The position numbers and the translations under genes are program-made. 64,000 nt of DNA, from assembly GCA_047495785.1 (NCBI GenBank), contig JBLDXI010000003.1:2976001-3040000 (forward strand). Direction: 5' to 3'. How positions within the stretch are numbered: position 1 is the stretch's first letter; each line of letters starts with the position of its first letter. This DNA comes from Lepidodermella squamata (Eukaryota; Gastrotricha). Under the pieces are notes generated by a model that made no database searches, was not told where the DNA came from, and saw only the letters and a program-made list of their open reading frames with translations. Below, one piece after another: positions 10,313 to 20,737 of this stretch.

Positions 10313-11065
10313 GCAATATAGCACTGGTTTATGCTCGGTTAATTCTGTGGACACGTTGAAAGCTGACGTTATACACAGCAGAGACCTAGCTGCTTTAATC
10401 ATCTGAGATAAGGCATTTGATATGACCGTTGATAAGAAAGCACGCCCCGATTTAAGCTGTCACACCTGTCCGGCTAGCCGGCCAGTAATATTTTACCGCC
10501 AAAACAAGATTTTCAACTTTGATGGCATACCGAAGTTTTGATTCAGTGCGAATTATGAAAATGGCTGGCTCTGAATTAGGGATTGTTACATCCATGCACA
10601 CTATATTTAGGCTATTAAGAAGATTAAAACTAATTACTAATTTACTGTGCCCCTATTAATTGGGAAAACGACCCCCTTTTTCCAAAAATTGCCGAAAAAG
10701 CCGCCTTCTATAATTTGTACATTTTCGGCTCAAAATGCTCGATTCTCGATTTAACTAAGAGCTGGATCAAGAAGTCGTAACACTTCTCCAAACTCAACAT
10801 TTGTTGAAGTTCAATCGATCAACTTGCGAGGAATTCAGTAAGTTGGACAAGGTGATGCGGCTGTGGAAGGAGTATGAATCAACGGGTGTCAACATTTTTA
10901 AAATGACAATAAGCGACAATAAGCGACAATAAGCGAATATTGGTAATATTATTTCCTTTCATTTCAATGTTTAAAAAGATGATACAGCGCGGTTAAAATG
11001 AAAAAAAGTGTGTAAAATGAAAAAACACCCCTCGACTGCAATCGCCATAACTATAGTGAGACCCG
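10313..11065. repeat. 3' flank shared with the 21431 copy
   Basis: No gene. The part at about 10750-10870 (around CTGGATCAAGAAGTCGTAAC and GTTGAAGTTCAATCGATC) recurs at about 21220-21340, downstream of the frameshifted paralogue. It marks one edge of the segmental duplication that contains both genes. Confidence 0.65.
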
Positions 11066-11578
11066 TTAAGGGTTAATCTCTAAAACTATTGTTACTGCTG
11101 ACATAATAATTATAAATATAACAACAAAGGTCCATTGCAAAATTTTTTTACATCTATGTTTACAAGTGCTGTTTGAAGGCGGGTTGTCATCGACCAAAGC
11201 GTCCTCTGTAAACGGATTGATGACAACAGGATCTGCTGTAATACGATCGATCTCTTCTATCATAATTCGAGATACTTCCGGCGGAGTGGTTCGAGAGGAT
11301 CCAATCTCGTCGTAGGATGGTGGTGGTTGAAAAGCCCTGAGCTCAACATGATTCGCGGGAATGGTAATAGGACGATCGCTGCTGTAGGTCGGTGGAAGTG
11401 TCGATCCTGTTGGCGGAGCCTCGGCTGGTGGCGGGATCGAATCATTGCCAACAGCAAGTGCGTCTATCGAAGCCACGGGTATGGAAACATAAGCTGGCGG
11501 CAAAGACAATGTCTGGCTACAAAGCAAGAAAGACTGATTAGCCCCTCCGAGATCAAAGCTTTTGATTTACTTTTCCAT
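11066..11578 (-). CDS. PPxY tail-anchored membrane protein, 152 aa, micro-exon start
   Basis: Coding exon 1 (11571-11578) is only eight bases, ATGGAAAA. It is spliced by a 54-nt phase-2 intron to exon 2 (11066-11516). The same tiny exon precedes the related copies at 21431, 23417 and 25484, which supports the model over the ORF that begins at 11527. The product carries three PPxY motifs (Leu-Pro-Pro-Ala-Tyr, Leu-Pro-Pro-Thr-Tyr, Pro-Pro-Pro-Ser-Tyr), an acidic/Ile stretch ending in Val-Ile-Asn-Pro-Phe-Thr, a juxtamembrane Cys-Lys-His-Arg-Cys-Lys-Lys and a C-terminal hydrophobic anchor. WW-domain binding is expected from PPxY; everything further is inference. GATAAG boxes lie upstream at 11743 and 11900. 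It is the least damaged copy of its subgroup. Confidence 0.75.
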
Positions 11579-11742
11579 CGAGTATTCGCCTGATAACTGA
11601 AATTGTTAGTCTATAGCTGAACCGAATATTTTACAGACACGAGTGCGAAAAGTGAAATTATGGAAACAAGAACATGGATTAAGATAGTTTCTCAGCACGG
11701 ACTGAAATGATAAAAATGCCCAGTCATTACCACCCGAGCTAT

Positions 11743-11748
11743 GATAAG
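11743..11748 (-). promoter_or_regulatory. GATA-factor site (CTTATC on the coding strand)
   Basis: GATAAG on the plus strand, 165 bp before the start codon of the 11066 gene; a second copy is at 11900. The same motif lies 177 bp upstream of the paralogue at 21431. Confidence 0.4.
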
Positions 11749-11988
11749 ACAGTTAGCACTATCACACTTCAAAATAGACGAGTGATTTCTCTATTACATA
11801 TAATGCAAAAATAAAACATAGATTGAGCTAGTTTTTTTCTTGTTCATGCGTGGAATGATGACGGTGCGAAGCTAGATTAAGAAATCCACCCTACACCCTG
11901 ATAAGACTCTTGGATGTTGCTAATCGGAAACAGAATGTGTATAACGCAACGGCCATTCGAGCACAGTGTGAGCGTATTCTGCTACATA

Positions 11989-14900
11989 CAGGGTGTTCTT
12001 TTTTTAAAACCGAACATCCGCCGCGCGCGTTGGAAAATCGCGTGCTACCGCAAATTTTTATGCACAAAATTAAATATCCTTTTAAAAATATTTTTATTTT
12101 ATTATATTAATAATTTTTTTTAAATAAAAATTTTGTTGCTACGGAAAAGCGTGCTGCGCGATGCCGCGCGTTTTCGCGTTGTAGCCGCTCCGCGCACCGC
12201 AAGTTCCCCGGCGCGCAACTTCATCCCCGTAATTCCGCATTTTATCACCGGTGACGACACCTTTGTTAGTGTTTTTCTGATAGCATTTCAAGCATTTAAT
12301 TAGGCAGCCGGCGTCATTTTTTCTAAATATGGCTCAATTAGACGTATGCGCTAAGCCTAAACAAGCCATTTTTATGCCGTTTTTCGCAGATCTTAAGCGT
12401 TTAACCCCGGAAACTTTCACCTAAGTGCGGTTATACCTTGCGGAAACAGTGTTTCTAAGTACAGTAATGTATTCTCTACAAGACTACCACAGCCGTTTTT
12501 GTAGGATGATGGTTATTTTTAGCACGTCTGCCCTAACAGCCAGCCGGTCTTTCAGAGCATAGATCTCATTATCACCATCTTCAAGGAGGTCTATGCCTTC
12601 AAATCACCCGTCAAAAACACTGTCTCTCATTGTTTTCTTGTAAAGCAGAGTAAATACTACTTAGTTACCGTTACTTTTTGGAGGGTCACCGCGGTTTTTC
12701 ACTTGCTGCTGCTATGGATGCATTCTGTCGATAAATGGAGTTTTTCGGGATATTCGGAACATTTACAATGTTAGCAAACAATTCAGCGGTCAAATGGGGG
12801 CTCAAATAAGTGAATTCACTAGGAGACATAAATACTTTGACAATGAAACAAGAAAAAGTCGGTGTTGCCATACTAACTCGTGAGCAGGAGGGACTTCCTT
12901 CTGCCATACCTGCTGTGTTAGATCTCATCCTCTGGCCAGATGAACGAACGTCAAGATGGTCCATGTCATGAATTTTGCTTAATTAGCATTGTTACTCATT
13001 GTTTTCTGGTAGAATAGAGTGTAAATTTCTTAGTTACCATGTCTTTTTGGGGGGTCACCGTGGTTTTCTCGTTTTACGGCTTAGGATGCATTTAGACGTT
13101 AAAATGGAGTTATTCGGGTTTATCGGAACGTTTATTGATGCTGGGAAATAATCAACAGTCAGATATGGGTAAAATTGGGTGATTTCGCTTGGAGACTATA
13201 TCAATATGAAGACAAAGCAGAAAAAAGCTGGTGTTGCCGCCGTAATTCGAGCGCAGGATCGACTTTCGTCTGCCCTACACACTCTGGTTAGACGTCATCA
13301 TTGAGTCAGATCAGCAACCTTAAGGATAGCCCATTTCATGAAATAATCTGGTAAGAACAATCTTTCTCATGGTTTTCTTGTAGAATAAACTGTATATTTC
13401 TTAGTTACCATTACTTTTAGGTTGGACAACGCGGTTTTCCGCTTTAAGTGGCTTGGCATGCATTTTTCGGGTTTTTTCGGGTTTTTCGGGATATTTTTGG
13501 TCGTAGCAAATAATTTAGCGGTTAAATTTTGGCCAACATGAGTGAACTTGCTAAGAGAAGATGTCAGTTTGACAATAGAGCAGAAAAATGCTGGTGTTGC
13601 CGCCCTAACTCGAGCGCTGGGTCGGCTTTCTGATACCATACCATCCTTGTTAGAGGACGTTTCAACGCGTTGTAGCCGCAATCCTTCGTGATTTATGGGG
13701 CCATATGACGTCGATGCATGAATTTTAGGCATTGTGTGAATATATAGCTTTAATCTTGTTAAAATTCTGCAAAAGACTTTACCCGTTGACACATTTCAGC
13801 CGCTGCTACTGGTTTTCAGCGGCCGCATTAGGGCTAAGGTTTGAAATCGTTTGTTTTCGCTTATTCTTCTATTTCTCCGGGAGTGGGGCGCGTTATATTA
13901 TTGTGATTTATTGCGCTTGAAGTTACATCAATCAAATAGTTTACCACTAAAATATTACAAGAAACGTAAAATCTATGCGAGAATGCTGGACTGTTCTTAC
14001 AGGACGCGTAGAATCAGAGATCAAAGGGATGCATATAAAAGACAAAGACTGGCGTGGTGTTAAACTTGCTTTGTTACCGCAGTCTCACAAACAGTTACAC
14101 CCGCCCGCAACTGCGGTTACCGCAGGGAAATGGATGACAGGACACGGGCATCACCATGGAATATTCCCGCCGCTGCCCTGCGCCGCCGCAAACGAGTGAT
14201 CAATGTCTGAATAAGATCTCGGTTATCAGTCCTAAGCGTTGTCTCAGTCATCGGCTGTTTTCAAATCTCCGGCGGATCCAGTGATACCAATGAATTTTTC
14301 GCCGAAAATGATGCTAAATTCTCACTCTTAACGACTCACGCCGCGCGCCGGATGCTGCCAATGATGTTAAAGTTTACATGACGTTTTGTTAAACACTCAA
14401 CTTGATCTGAATGGTGCAAATAAACGGCTGTTCATAGCCTAGCGATGTTGATTTTCCATGCTATGGATGTTATGGATGCACTTATGGGTAAAAGAGATGC
14501 TAAGCGCTCTCTTTACTTGAAAGCAATCTTGCTATAACGAATTCCTTACTAAGGATGTCCTTACTAAGCAAGACATCCTTAGCAAGATGGCTTCCAAGTA
14601 AGGACGCGGTGTCACTGGTATGCTTGGTAGGAATGGCTTACTCAACAATCCTTACTCAGACTTCGCCGCTTCAGACTGAGCGATCTAAGGATCTGATCTC
14701 AGATGGACCTGTGCACCTTAAAAGACGCGGCGTAGAGTGAAGAGTGAGTGTCCATAGTTATGACTATTAGGATGACAGTCCTTACTAAGCACCAAGCTAC
14801 GCTGACTTGTAAACCACTATCCTTAGTAAGGAACATGACTGATGTTACGAACAGCAGTAAACGAAATGAACTGAGTGGCTAAATCATCGTAATCTAAAAT

Positions 14901-15734
14901 ACCTTGTATTTTTCTTTTGATATTATGAACATGTTCTACGAGACAGCTTTGATGATAACGATGGTAACGCCTTTGAGATCAGCTTTAATTAGTCTATAGA
15001 AGTTAGTTACGGCTTCACTGCGGACGACGAAGTATCACACAAGGATGAGAGAACATCAAGGATAAAGAAGGAAGGCAACGTGTCTTCCGCATCAGCAACA
15101 TCTATGCCAGTAAATTCGACATGTTTCCCCCCAGCTTTCCGTTTATTTACATGATACCACTGCCCTTTTCATCGTGAAACAGCTAGTTGCATTGCATTTC
15201 GCCCAGAAAAGGGTGCGTTTCTCTGATCCGCGGACTGAAACTTGAGCGACAAGTTTTCAAGGCCGCTTGTTATATCATTAGACTCCTCAAGACAGCAGAA
15301 AACCACGTTGCACCGCCGTCTTCTTGATTCCAGCGGTGGATTTCAACGGCAAGGAAGCGCAATTTAAGGCTCTTTTCACCGATTTTGGGTATACCACATT
15401 GCGAAAACTGAGACCGAATAAGAAAAAACGGCGCGGCTAAAACATTTAGCTCGCTTAACTGACTTGAATGATGCGCGGCAAGGAGCCGCGCGCTTGCCGG
15501 TTACCTTAGGAACCAGGCGCGAAAACCATGATTTCAGGCGTTTTAACCGCTAAAATTGCGTCGACGTGGCAACGCGCGCTAAAATTCAAGGGCATCGTGC
15601 AATTGAAAATAAAATTAAAAATTTATATTAAAAGTGATAAAAAATTATTTTAGTAAAATTATTTTCGTAAAATAGCCGGAAAATTTATTTTTCGCGACTA
15701 CGGCAGGATGTTCGGTTTTAAAAAGAACACCTTG
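11989..15734. mobile_element. TA-flanked TIR transposon relic, ~3.7 kb (mariner-like ends)
   Basis: The left end CAGGGTGTTCTTTTTTTAAA and the right end (reverse complement CAAGGTGTTCTTTTTAAAACCG, ending at 15734) are inverted repeats of about 35 bp, and both are bordered by TA. GC-rich, AT-rich and GC-rich subterminal blocks also mirror each other (about 12000-12250 and 15480-15720). The flanks outside the element are contiguous in the duplicate locus near 22980, which gives a natural empty site. The interior has no intact transposase; it holds a ~360-bp tandem repeat (12640-13700) and many TCCTTACTAAG-type repeats near 14530-14830. It is a large non-autonomous or decayed element. Confidence 0.75.
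12640..13700. repeat. Three diverged ~360-bp tandem units
   Basis: Units begin near 12645, 13010 and 13384. Each opens with a CTTAGTTACC-type stretch, then a GTCACCG(C/T)GGTTTT-type block, a GGTGTTGCC-x(3-4)-TAA block and a TCTGCC or TACCAT block. The minus-strand frames at 12686-12964 and 13367-13792 are shadows of the same unit and share residues such as Leu-Thr-Ala-(Glu/Lys)-Leu-Phe-Ala, so an ancient coding repeat cannot be excluded. Confidence 0.6.
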
Positions 15735-16188
15735 TATTAGAAAGTAGCTCAGGACAGCGATTAATTCAATCATCTGAAACCGCTATATAGCAAATTAGCC
15801 CAAAAATCGCAAAAAGTCAAAACAACTGCTCATGGAATAATCCCTAGACACAATAAGAGCCAGAAGTATTCTGACAATGAAGAAACTCTGAGAGCCGCTA
15901 TCTTTGATTCTGGGGCTCTGGGAAGGAGCTGCTGCACCTTAAACGCTTAACTTTTGACTAGCGATATTCCATAGCTCGAATCTGATTCCGCTGGACTTAT
16001 TCGCTGGACGCTTTCGGGTTTCTAGCAATCTGGCTTGCCGGCGGAATTTCAATGCGAGAGAACCCAGAATACTGCTGTCGCCGGTTGCTTTGTATTTTTT
16101 TGAACAATCGAAACGTTCTGAAAACAGCCTTGCTTATAGAATTCGGTATTTAAACAAGATTTTAAAGCTCTTGCACATTCTTCGCCTG
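15735..16188. repeat. Right part of the split segmental duplication
   Basis: No gene. The sequence from about 15750 (CAATCATCTGAAACC, then AGCAAATTAGCCCAAAAA) matches the region around 23025-23070 and continues the flank interrupted by the 3.7-kb element. A further block (CCGGCGGAA, GAGAGAACCCAG) recurs near 25300. Confidence 0.6.
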
Positions 16189-16639
16189 CCCGTAGCAACA
16201 GAATACGTGGAATTTCCGTAGGATGAAATATGCAAATGAGCTATTTCCGTAATACGGAGCTGTCCGTATCGTGAAAAGTGGCCCGTAATACAAAATAAGT
16301 TCCGTATTTTGAGGTGGATTCCGTATGACGAAATGATCAAAATTTACGTGATTCGTGATACGTAATACGTATTACGTAATGCGTTTAAAGTTCACGGAAG
16401 TCATTTGAGGATCCACCTCAAGTTCGAAGAATGTTAGTAGTCACTTGCAACCACCGCAGAATTACCAGCAAGAGAGAAAAAGTGAGAAAGAGTTCTCTCC
16501 CTACTATGGTTTGCAGAAGTGTGGGTTTATTAAGTAATGTTAGCAAAAACAATCTCTCAGCCCGCAGGCTAAATAGAAATGACCGTACTTAGAGTGGTCC
16601 TTTAGTTTTAGCAATATTTAATATTCACAGCTACGGCCT

Positions 16640-17376
16640 CGTGTATTAAGCGAGGTCGACGGAATTACAGAAAAACTATATATACAATGTTATATGAGTT
16701 AATATACAAGGAAGCTTCCATCCAACGCCTCGGGCCGCCGCTTTGCGCGTGCCGCCACCCGAGGCCCAACCGCTGCCTGCATCGACGAAAATGTACAAGA
16801 AGTCCAACAACCGCCAGAGGTACCAACAACCAACAACACATCGCCTCGGGCCGCCGCTTGGTGCGTGCCGCCACCCGAGGCCCATCCGCTACCAGGATCG
16901 ACGGTCACCGCCGAACTGCATCAACGATCAGCAAGCTGAGGTCCATGACTCTTAGGTTCATGTCTCAGTAGTACAATTCAATTTAAAGAATCTAGGATCT
17001 AGGACAAAAATAGAAAACATAGCCGGACTTGAACCGGGGCCTCTCACGGCACTAAACCAAAGACGATTTAAACCGGACACGAACCGATGCCTTTCACACA
17101 CAGAGAGAATTTGAAAAGAGAATTTGAAAAGAACTAAAGGGACTAGAGAAAGATATAAGATACAAGAGAGGAACCCAGAGGGAACCTACTGCGCACGGAT
17201 TGCAGCTATCCGCCGCTAGTCAGGAACCGGAAAGGCCCGGCCGCGCAGGGAGCGATGTTACCTTGCACCGCCACCCACAACGAACCGGTCCTCCCCGCGA
17301 CAAGCTGCGCTCGGGCCGTTGCTTCCGTGGACCGCCACCCGCCGCTGGCTAGCCGCCTCTAACACCCGACAGTAAC
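16640..17376 (-). repeat. Presumed 3' region of the LINE with internal repeats
   Basis: This GC-rich stretch follows the stop of the LINE ORF2. Two copies of a ~60-bp unit (CCTCGGGCCGCCGCTT, then CCGCCACCCGAGGCCCA) occur at about 16729 and 16849, and a related block at about 17310. Nearer the ORF, two imperfect repeats at about 17022-17053 and 17073-17104 each contain, on the minus strand, a pol III B-box-like GGTTC. Several short frames here are shadows of the repeat. Confidence 0.5.
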
Positions 17377-20355
17377 CTAAACAGCTAAAATCGTAGGGAG
17401 TCGATCATCTGACGTTCGAATAGCCGGTAGAGGACCAGCGCCCAGAAGATGGTCAAGAAAGAAACGAACCGGCGATTTACTCTCCGGCATGGGCCTATCA
17501 CGACTCTGGCGAACTATTCCGCCTAGCACACTACCTGCTTCGAGCGCCCTGTTGAAACAATGGAACGACAAGCTGGACAAACGGTCTTGGATTACTTGGA
17601 AGTCGGGAAACGTCGCCTGCAGTCGCCGCTGATAAAGTTGATCCGGGCACCGACGGGGGAGCCCCAAGATGATCTTGAGGGCCCGCCTCTCTAGGACCGC
17701 CAGTGTTTCGATATACTGTGGCTTCGAGTTAGCGAACGCCGGAGCACCGAATTCTAACAACGGCCTGATTACGCTCTTGTAAAACAAGAGGCCCAAGGTG
17801 GGGTGGGTCTTGACTTTTCCGCGAAAAAGAGCGAAAATACGAGGGAGAGCTCGGGACGACACGTGTTGTAAGTGAGGCGTCCAGCATAGGTGCTTGGACA
17901 GCCAAACGCCCAGATATTTGAATTCCTGAACCCTTGGCAAGCAAATGCCGCCTAGCTGGAGCTGACCAGCTGTGTGATTTACATTGGCGCCGAATGCGAC
18001 CCACTCGCACTTCCTCGGGTTCAGGTCTAGTCTCCAACGCTGAGACCAGCGTTCTGTGACCCGAAGTGCCGCTTGGACACGAGCAGTTGCAAGTGGGGCC
18101 GGTCGCCCAGTAGCCCATACAGCCTGGTCGTCGGCGTATGCCGCCGCGGCAGTTCTCTTTAGTGCGTCGTCCTTGTCTACCTCCGCTGGGAGGGACGAAG
18201 ATGTGTAGATGATGAAGAGTATCGGGGATAATGGTGATCCCTGAGGGACTCCGCAAGCTACCTCGACATCCTCACTAAAGCTGTCCCCTACTCTGACTCG
18301 CATACGCCTGTCGCGTAGAAAATCGGATATCCATCGCACAACGGCCACGGGTAGGCCGAGGCCTTTTAAAACCATGCGTAAACCGTTGTGCCAAATGGAG
18401 TCGAAAGCTGCCTTGTAGTCCAGGAACGCCACAACAGTAGTTAATTTATCAGGTCTGCCCAACTCATCTTTATGCACGAACCCGTCTGTGATGTCATGCA
18501 TAAGTCTGAGGATGGCATCCAAGACTGACAGCCACTTCTGGAACCCGACTTGGCTTGGCGTCAAAATCTTGTTCCGCAAGCAGAACTCAAGAATGAACCC
18601 AGCCACGACGGCCTCCAGAAGCTTTGCCATGCAGCTGGTTAAGGAAACTGGCCTATACCCATCCAGGGACCGTGGGGATTTCCCCGCCTTGGGCACCGGT
18701 ACCACAATTCCAATTTTCCAAGCAGCTGGCAGATAGCCGGCGTTCAAAGATAAATTAAACAGGAGAAGGATAGCCTCTAGGAGAGGTGGGGGAGCGTTCT
18801 TAATCAACGGGTTGAGGATCCCATCTTCCCCGGGAGCTTTAAGCTTCAACCGGGCAAGCTGGGAGTTGAAGGCGTTCCTAGAAATCATGACGTCTAATTT
18901 ATCTGGTATTGTTAGAGAGGCATTGAGCTCCTCGTCTACCTCGCATGCTTGGTCGATCGAGTCCCAAAATTCTTGGTCCGCCTGGTGCGGTGAGCTACGA
19001 GGCGCGGCTTGGAACGTCGGCGCCCAATTTTCAGCAAAAACCCTCGCCTTCTCTGGGTTTGACGTCACCTTCGTCCCGTTCGCTAAGTCAAGGGTGGGGA
19101 TCACGCGTTGCGAGCCTTTCGATTCCCCCAAAATACGCTGTGCGTGTTGCCACGCCAGGGCAGCTTGCTGCGCCTGAAAAAGCTGTGCTATGTGGTTCAA
19201 CCGCCGCCGACATTTTTTATCCGCCTCTATCGCGACCTCTCGCGCCACCTGCCGTGTCGCAGCATTTAAAGCCGCTTTAGACGCAGCAGAGCGTTCGTTT
19301 CGATTTTTCCTGTCGCACCGATTCCTAGCTTCGATAGCCCGCTTTACAGCATGGCTGAGACGCACCTTAGGCAATTTAGCCACCGGCACACGAGCTAGCG
19401 TGGTTTTCGCGCTACTCGTTATTACCTCGGATATACTTGCGGCAAAGACGTCCAGCGCCCTAACCGAGTCCCCGCCTTTTGGGCGAACGACTGGCGCTAT
19501 CTTTTCCGCGCATACTCTCTGGTACTCAGGCCAGTCGGCGTTCAAAAAATCGAAACGAAGGTCCCGAGCGGCTGCCGGCACCGAGGCATTGGCCAACGGT
19601 GAACAGGAGTTCCGCTCCGGGAGCACGAGTGTGAGGCCCGCGATAGTGACGGCATGATCACTTCGATAGCAATCTAGAACAGCAGGCGCACGGTTGAAAC
19701 ACTTATCAGCAGCCAGTGAACTGAGCCATACATCTAAGACTCGAGACACGTTACCTTCCCTGAACCGCGTGGGAGCAGTTGGCGAGCTATGCAAAACCAC
19801 AGAGGAGGATTTTAGGTACTCCGAAAGAAGCCCCCCGCTTCCCGTTCGCTGAACGTTCCAGTCCGCGCAACCTAACTCTTCCGCCCAGGCGTTCAAGTCG
19901 CCAGCGAAGATCGAGTTTGTAGACGGATCACTCAAGACCTCTCTAATGAAAGATGTGTCTAATGGGCTATGTGAAGGATTGTACCCTGTGGCAATCGTAA
20001 GTCTCGCTGAGGCGTTGACTTCGCCTACTAGCAGCTCAACTGCAAGCCACTCGCCTCTAGAGGCTGGCGCAAACTTTACTTCGGCACAATCTAGTATTGG
20101 CTTTGACTGACTAATGAAGATTGCGACGCCGCCACAGTTTGGCCCGTACGCTCCTAATCTATCTACGCGGAAAGCAGTGTAGCCAGGGAGGTCGAATTGT
20201 TCGCCGAACTTCAGCCATGTCTCGTTTAAAAGAATGACATTAGGTCCATATTGCTCTATAATGTGGAGAAGTTCAGCTCTCTTCCCCTTGATGCCCTGGC
20301 AATTCCACTGGATTACGATGATTCTACTTTTTCTGAGTGTACTAAGACTAGGCAT
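17377..20355 (-). CDS. Non-LTR retrotransposon ORF2: endonuclease and reverse transcriptase, 992 aa
   Basis: One uninterrupted frame of 992 codons. Residues about 12-240 form an APE-type endonuclease: Gln-Trp-Asn-Cys-Gln-Gly near 14, Asn-Glu-Thr-Trp near 41, Gly-Asp-Leu-Asn-Ala-Trp near 153 and Ser-Asp-His near 234. Residues about 500-780 form the reverse transcriptase, with Pro-Gly-Glu-Asp-Gly near 508, a Pro-Gln-Gly-Ser-Pro-Leu-Ser-Pro motif and the catalytic Tyr-Ala-Asp-Asp near 738. No RNase H and no CCHC knuckle is visible, which suggests a Jockey- or CR1-like clade. The protein would nick a target site and copy its own RNA there. The absence of stops suggests recent insertion. The ATG overlaps the end of the preceding ORF by eight bases. 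Confidence 0.9.
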   Translation of the reverse strand: MPSLSTLRKSRIIVIQWNCQGIKGKRAELLHIIEQYGPNVILLNETWLKFGEQFDLPGYTAFRVDRLGAYGPNCGGVAIFISQSKPILDCAEVKFAPASRGEWLAVELLVGEVNASARLTIATGYNPSHSPLDTSFIREVLSDPSTNSIFAGDLNAWAEELGCADWNVQRTGSGGLLSEYLKSSSVVLHSSPTAPTRFREGNVSRVLDVWLSSLAADKCFNRAPAVLDCYRSDHAVTIAGLTLVLPERNSCSPLANASVPAAARDLRFDFLNADWPEYQRVCAEKIAPVVRPKGGDSVRALDVFAASISEVITSSAKTTLARVPVAKLPKVRLSHAVKRAIEARNRCDRKNRNERSAASKAALNAATRQVAREVAIEADKKCRRRLNHIAQLFQAQQAALAWQHAQRILGESKGSQRVIPTLDLANGTKVTSNPEKARVFAENWAPTFQAAPRSSPHQADQEFWDSIDQACEVDEELNASLTIPDKLDVMISRNAFNSQLARLKLKAPGEDGILNPLIKNAPPPLLEAILLLFNLSLNAGYLPAAWKIGIVVPVPKAGKSPRSLDGYRPVSLTSCMAKLLEAVVAGFILEFCLRNKILTPSQVGFQKWLSVLDAILRLMHDITDGFVHKDELGRPDKLTTVVAFLDYKAAFDSIWHNGLRMVLKGLGLPVAVVRWISDFLRDRRMRVRVGDSFSEDVEVACGVPQGSPLSPILFIIYTSSSLPAEVDKDDALKRTAAAAYADDQAVWATGRPAPLATARVQAALRVTERWSQRWRLDLNPRKCEWVAFGANVNHTAGQLQLGGICLPRVQEFKYLGVWLSKHLCWTPHLQHVSSRALPRIFALFRGKVKTHPTLGLLFYKSVIRPLLEFGAPAFANSKPQYIETLAVLERRALKIILGLPRRCPDQLYQRRLQATFPDFQVIQDRLSSLSFHCFNRALEAGSVLGGIVRQSRDRPMPESKSPVRFFLDHLLGAGPLPAIRTSDDRLPTILAV

Positions 20356-20737
20356 TATTGGAGTATTGAAGGGGCACTCCAGAAAATGGTCGCTGAACGA
20401 GAGTAGGCTGTTGGCTGTACTGCGACTGGATCATCATGGATTGACCAAGCTGACCAGCGTCCCATTGAAACGTTGGCGAGTTCGGGTTTTCGACGCTGTA
20501 ATGCGAAGGAGAAAGGACGGCCATGTTCTGCGAAGCCATCATGGCTGGGCGAGCGATGATATGCTGGGGGAACGCTTGTGCCCGCATGTCGCCGGCGGTC
20601 TTGGCCCGGTTGAAGGCGTCCATAATCCTGACAAACAGCCGATCCTCCATCTCTTGGATTGGAAAAGGCTGTGCTGCGGCTGCGACTACTGGTGGCACTG
20701 GCAGACCCTGATTCATCAGCCTCTCTAGTGCGACCAT
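20348..20737 (-). CDS. LINE ORF1 (short or 5'-truncated), 129 aa
   Basis: This frame precedes ORF2 and overlaps its start by eight bases (ATGCCTAG, where TAG ends this frame and ATG starts the next), an arrangement typical of LINEs that reinitiate translation. The product is rich in Pro, Gln and Met and has no zinc knuckle, RRM or coiled coil that I can recognise. At 129 residues it is short for an ORF1 protein, so either the element is 5'-truncated here or this is only its last part. Upstream (higher coordinates) the sequence passes at once into the TACGG-rich repeat. Confidence 0.65.
   Translation of the reverse strand: MVALERLMNQGLPVPPVVAAAAQPFPIQEMEDRLFVRIMDAFNRAKTAGDMRAQAFPQHIIARPAMMASQNMAVLSPSHYSVENPNSPTFQWDAGQLGQSMMIQSQYSQQPTLVQRPFSGVPLQYSNNA

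Noticed and set aside
12686-13792. Minus-strand ORFs of 92 and 141 codons as genes
   Set aside because: They lie in the tandem repeat of the TIR element and show no domain; similarity between them follows from the repeat.
18488-19657. Several plus-strand ORFs over 80 codons
   Set aside because: All are antisense shadows of the LINE ORF2, which has clear catalytic motifs on the other strand.
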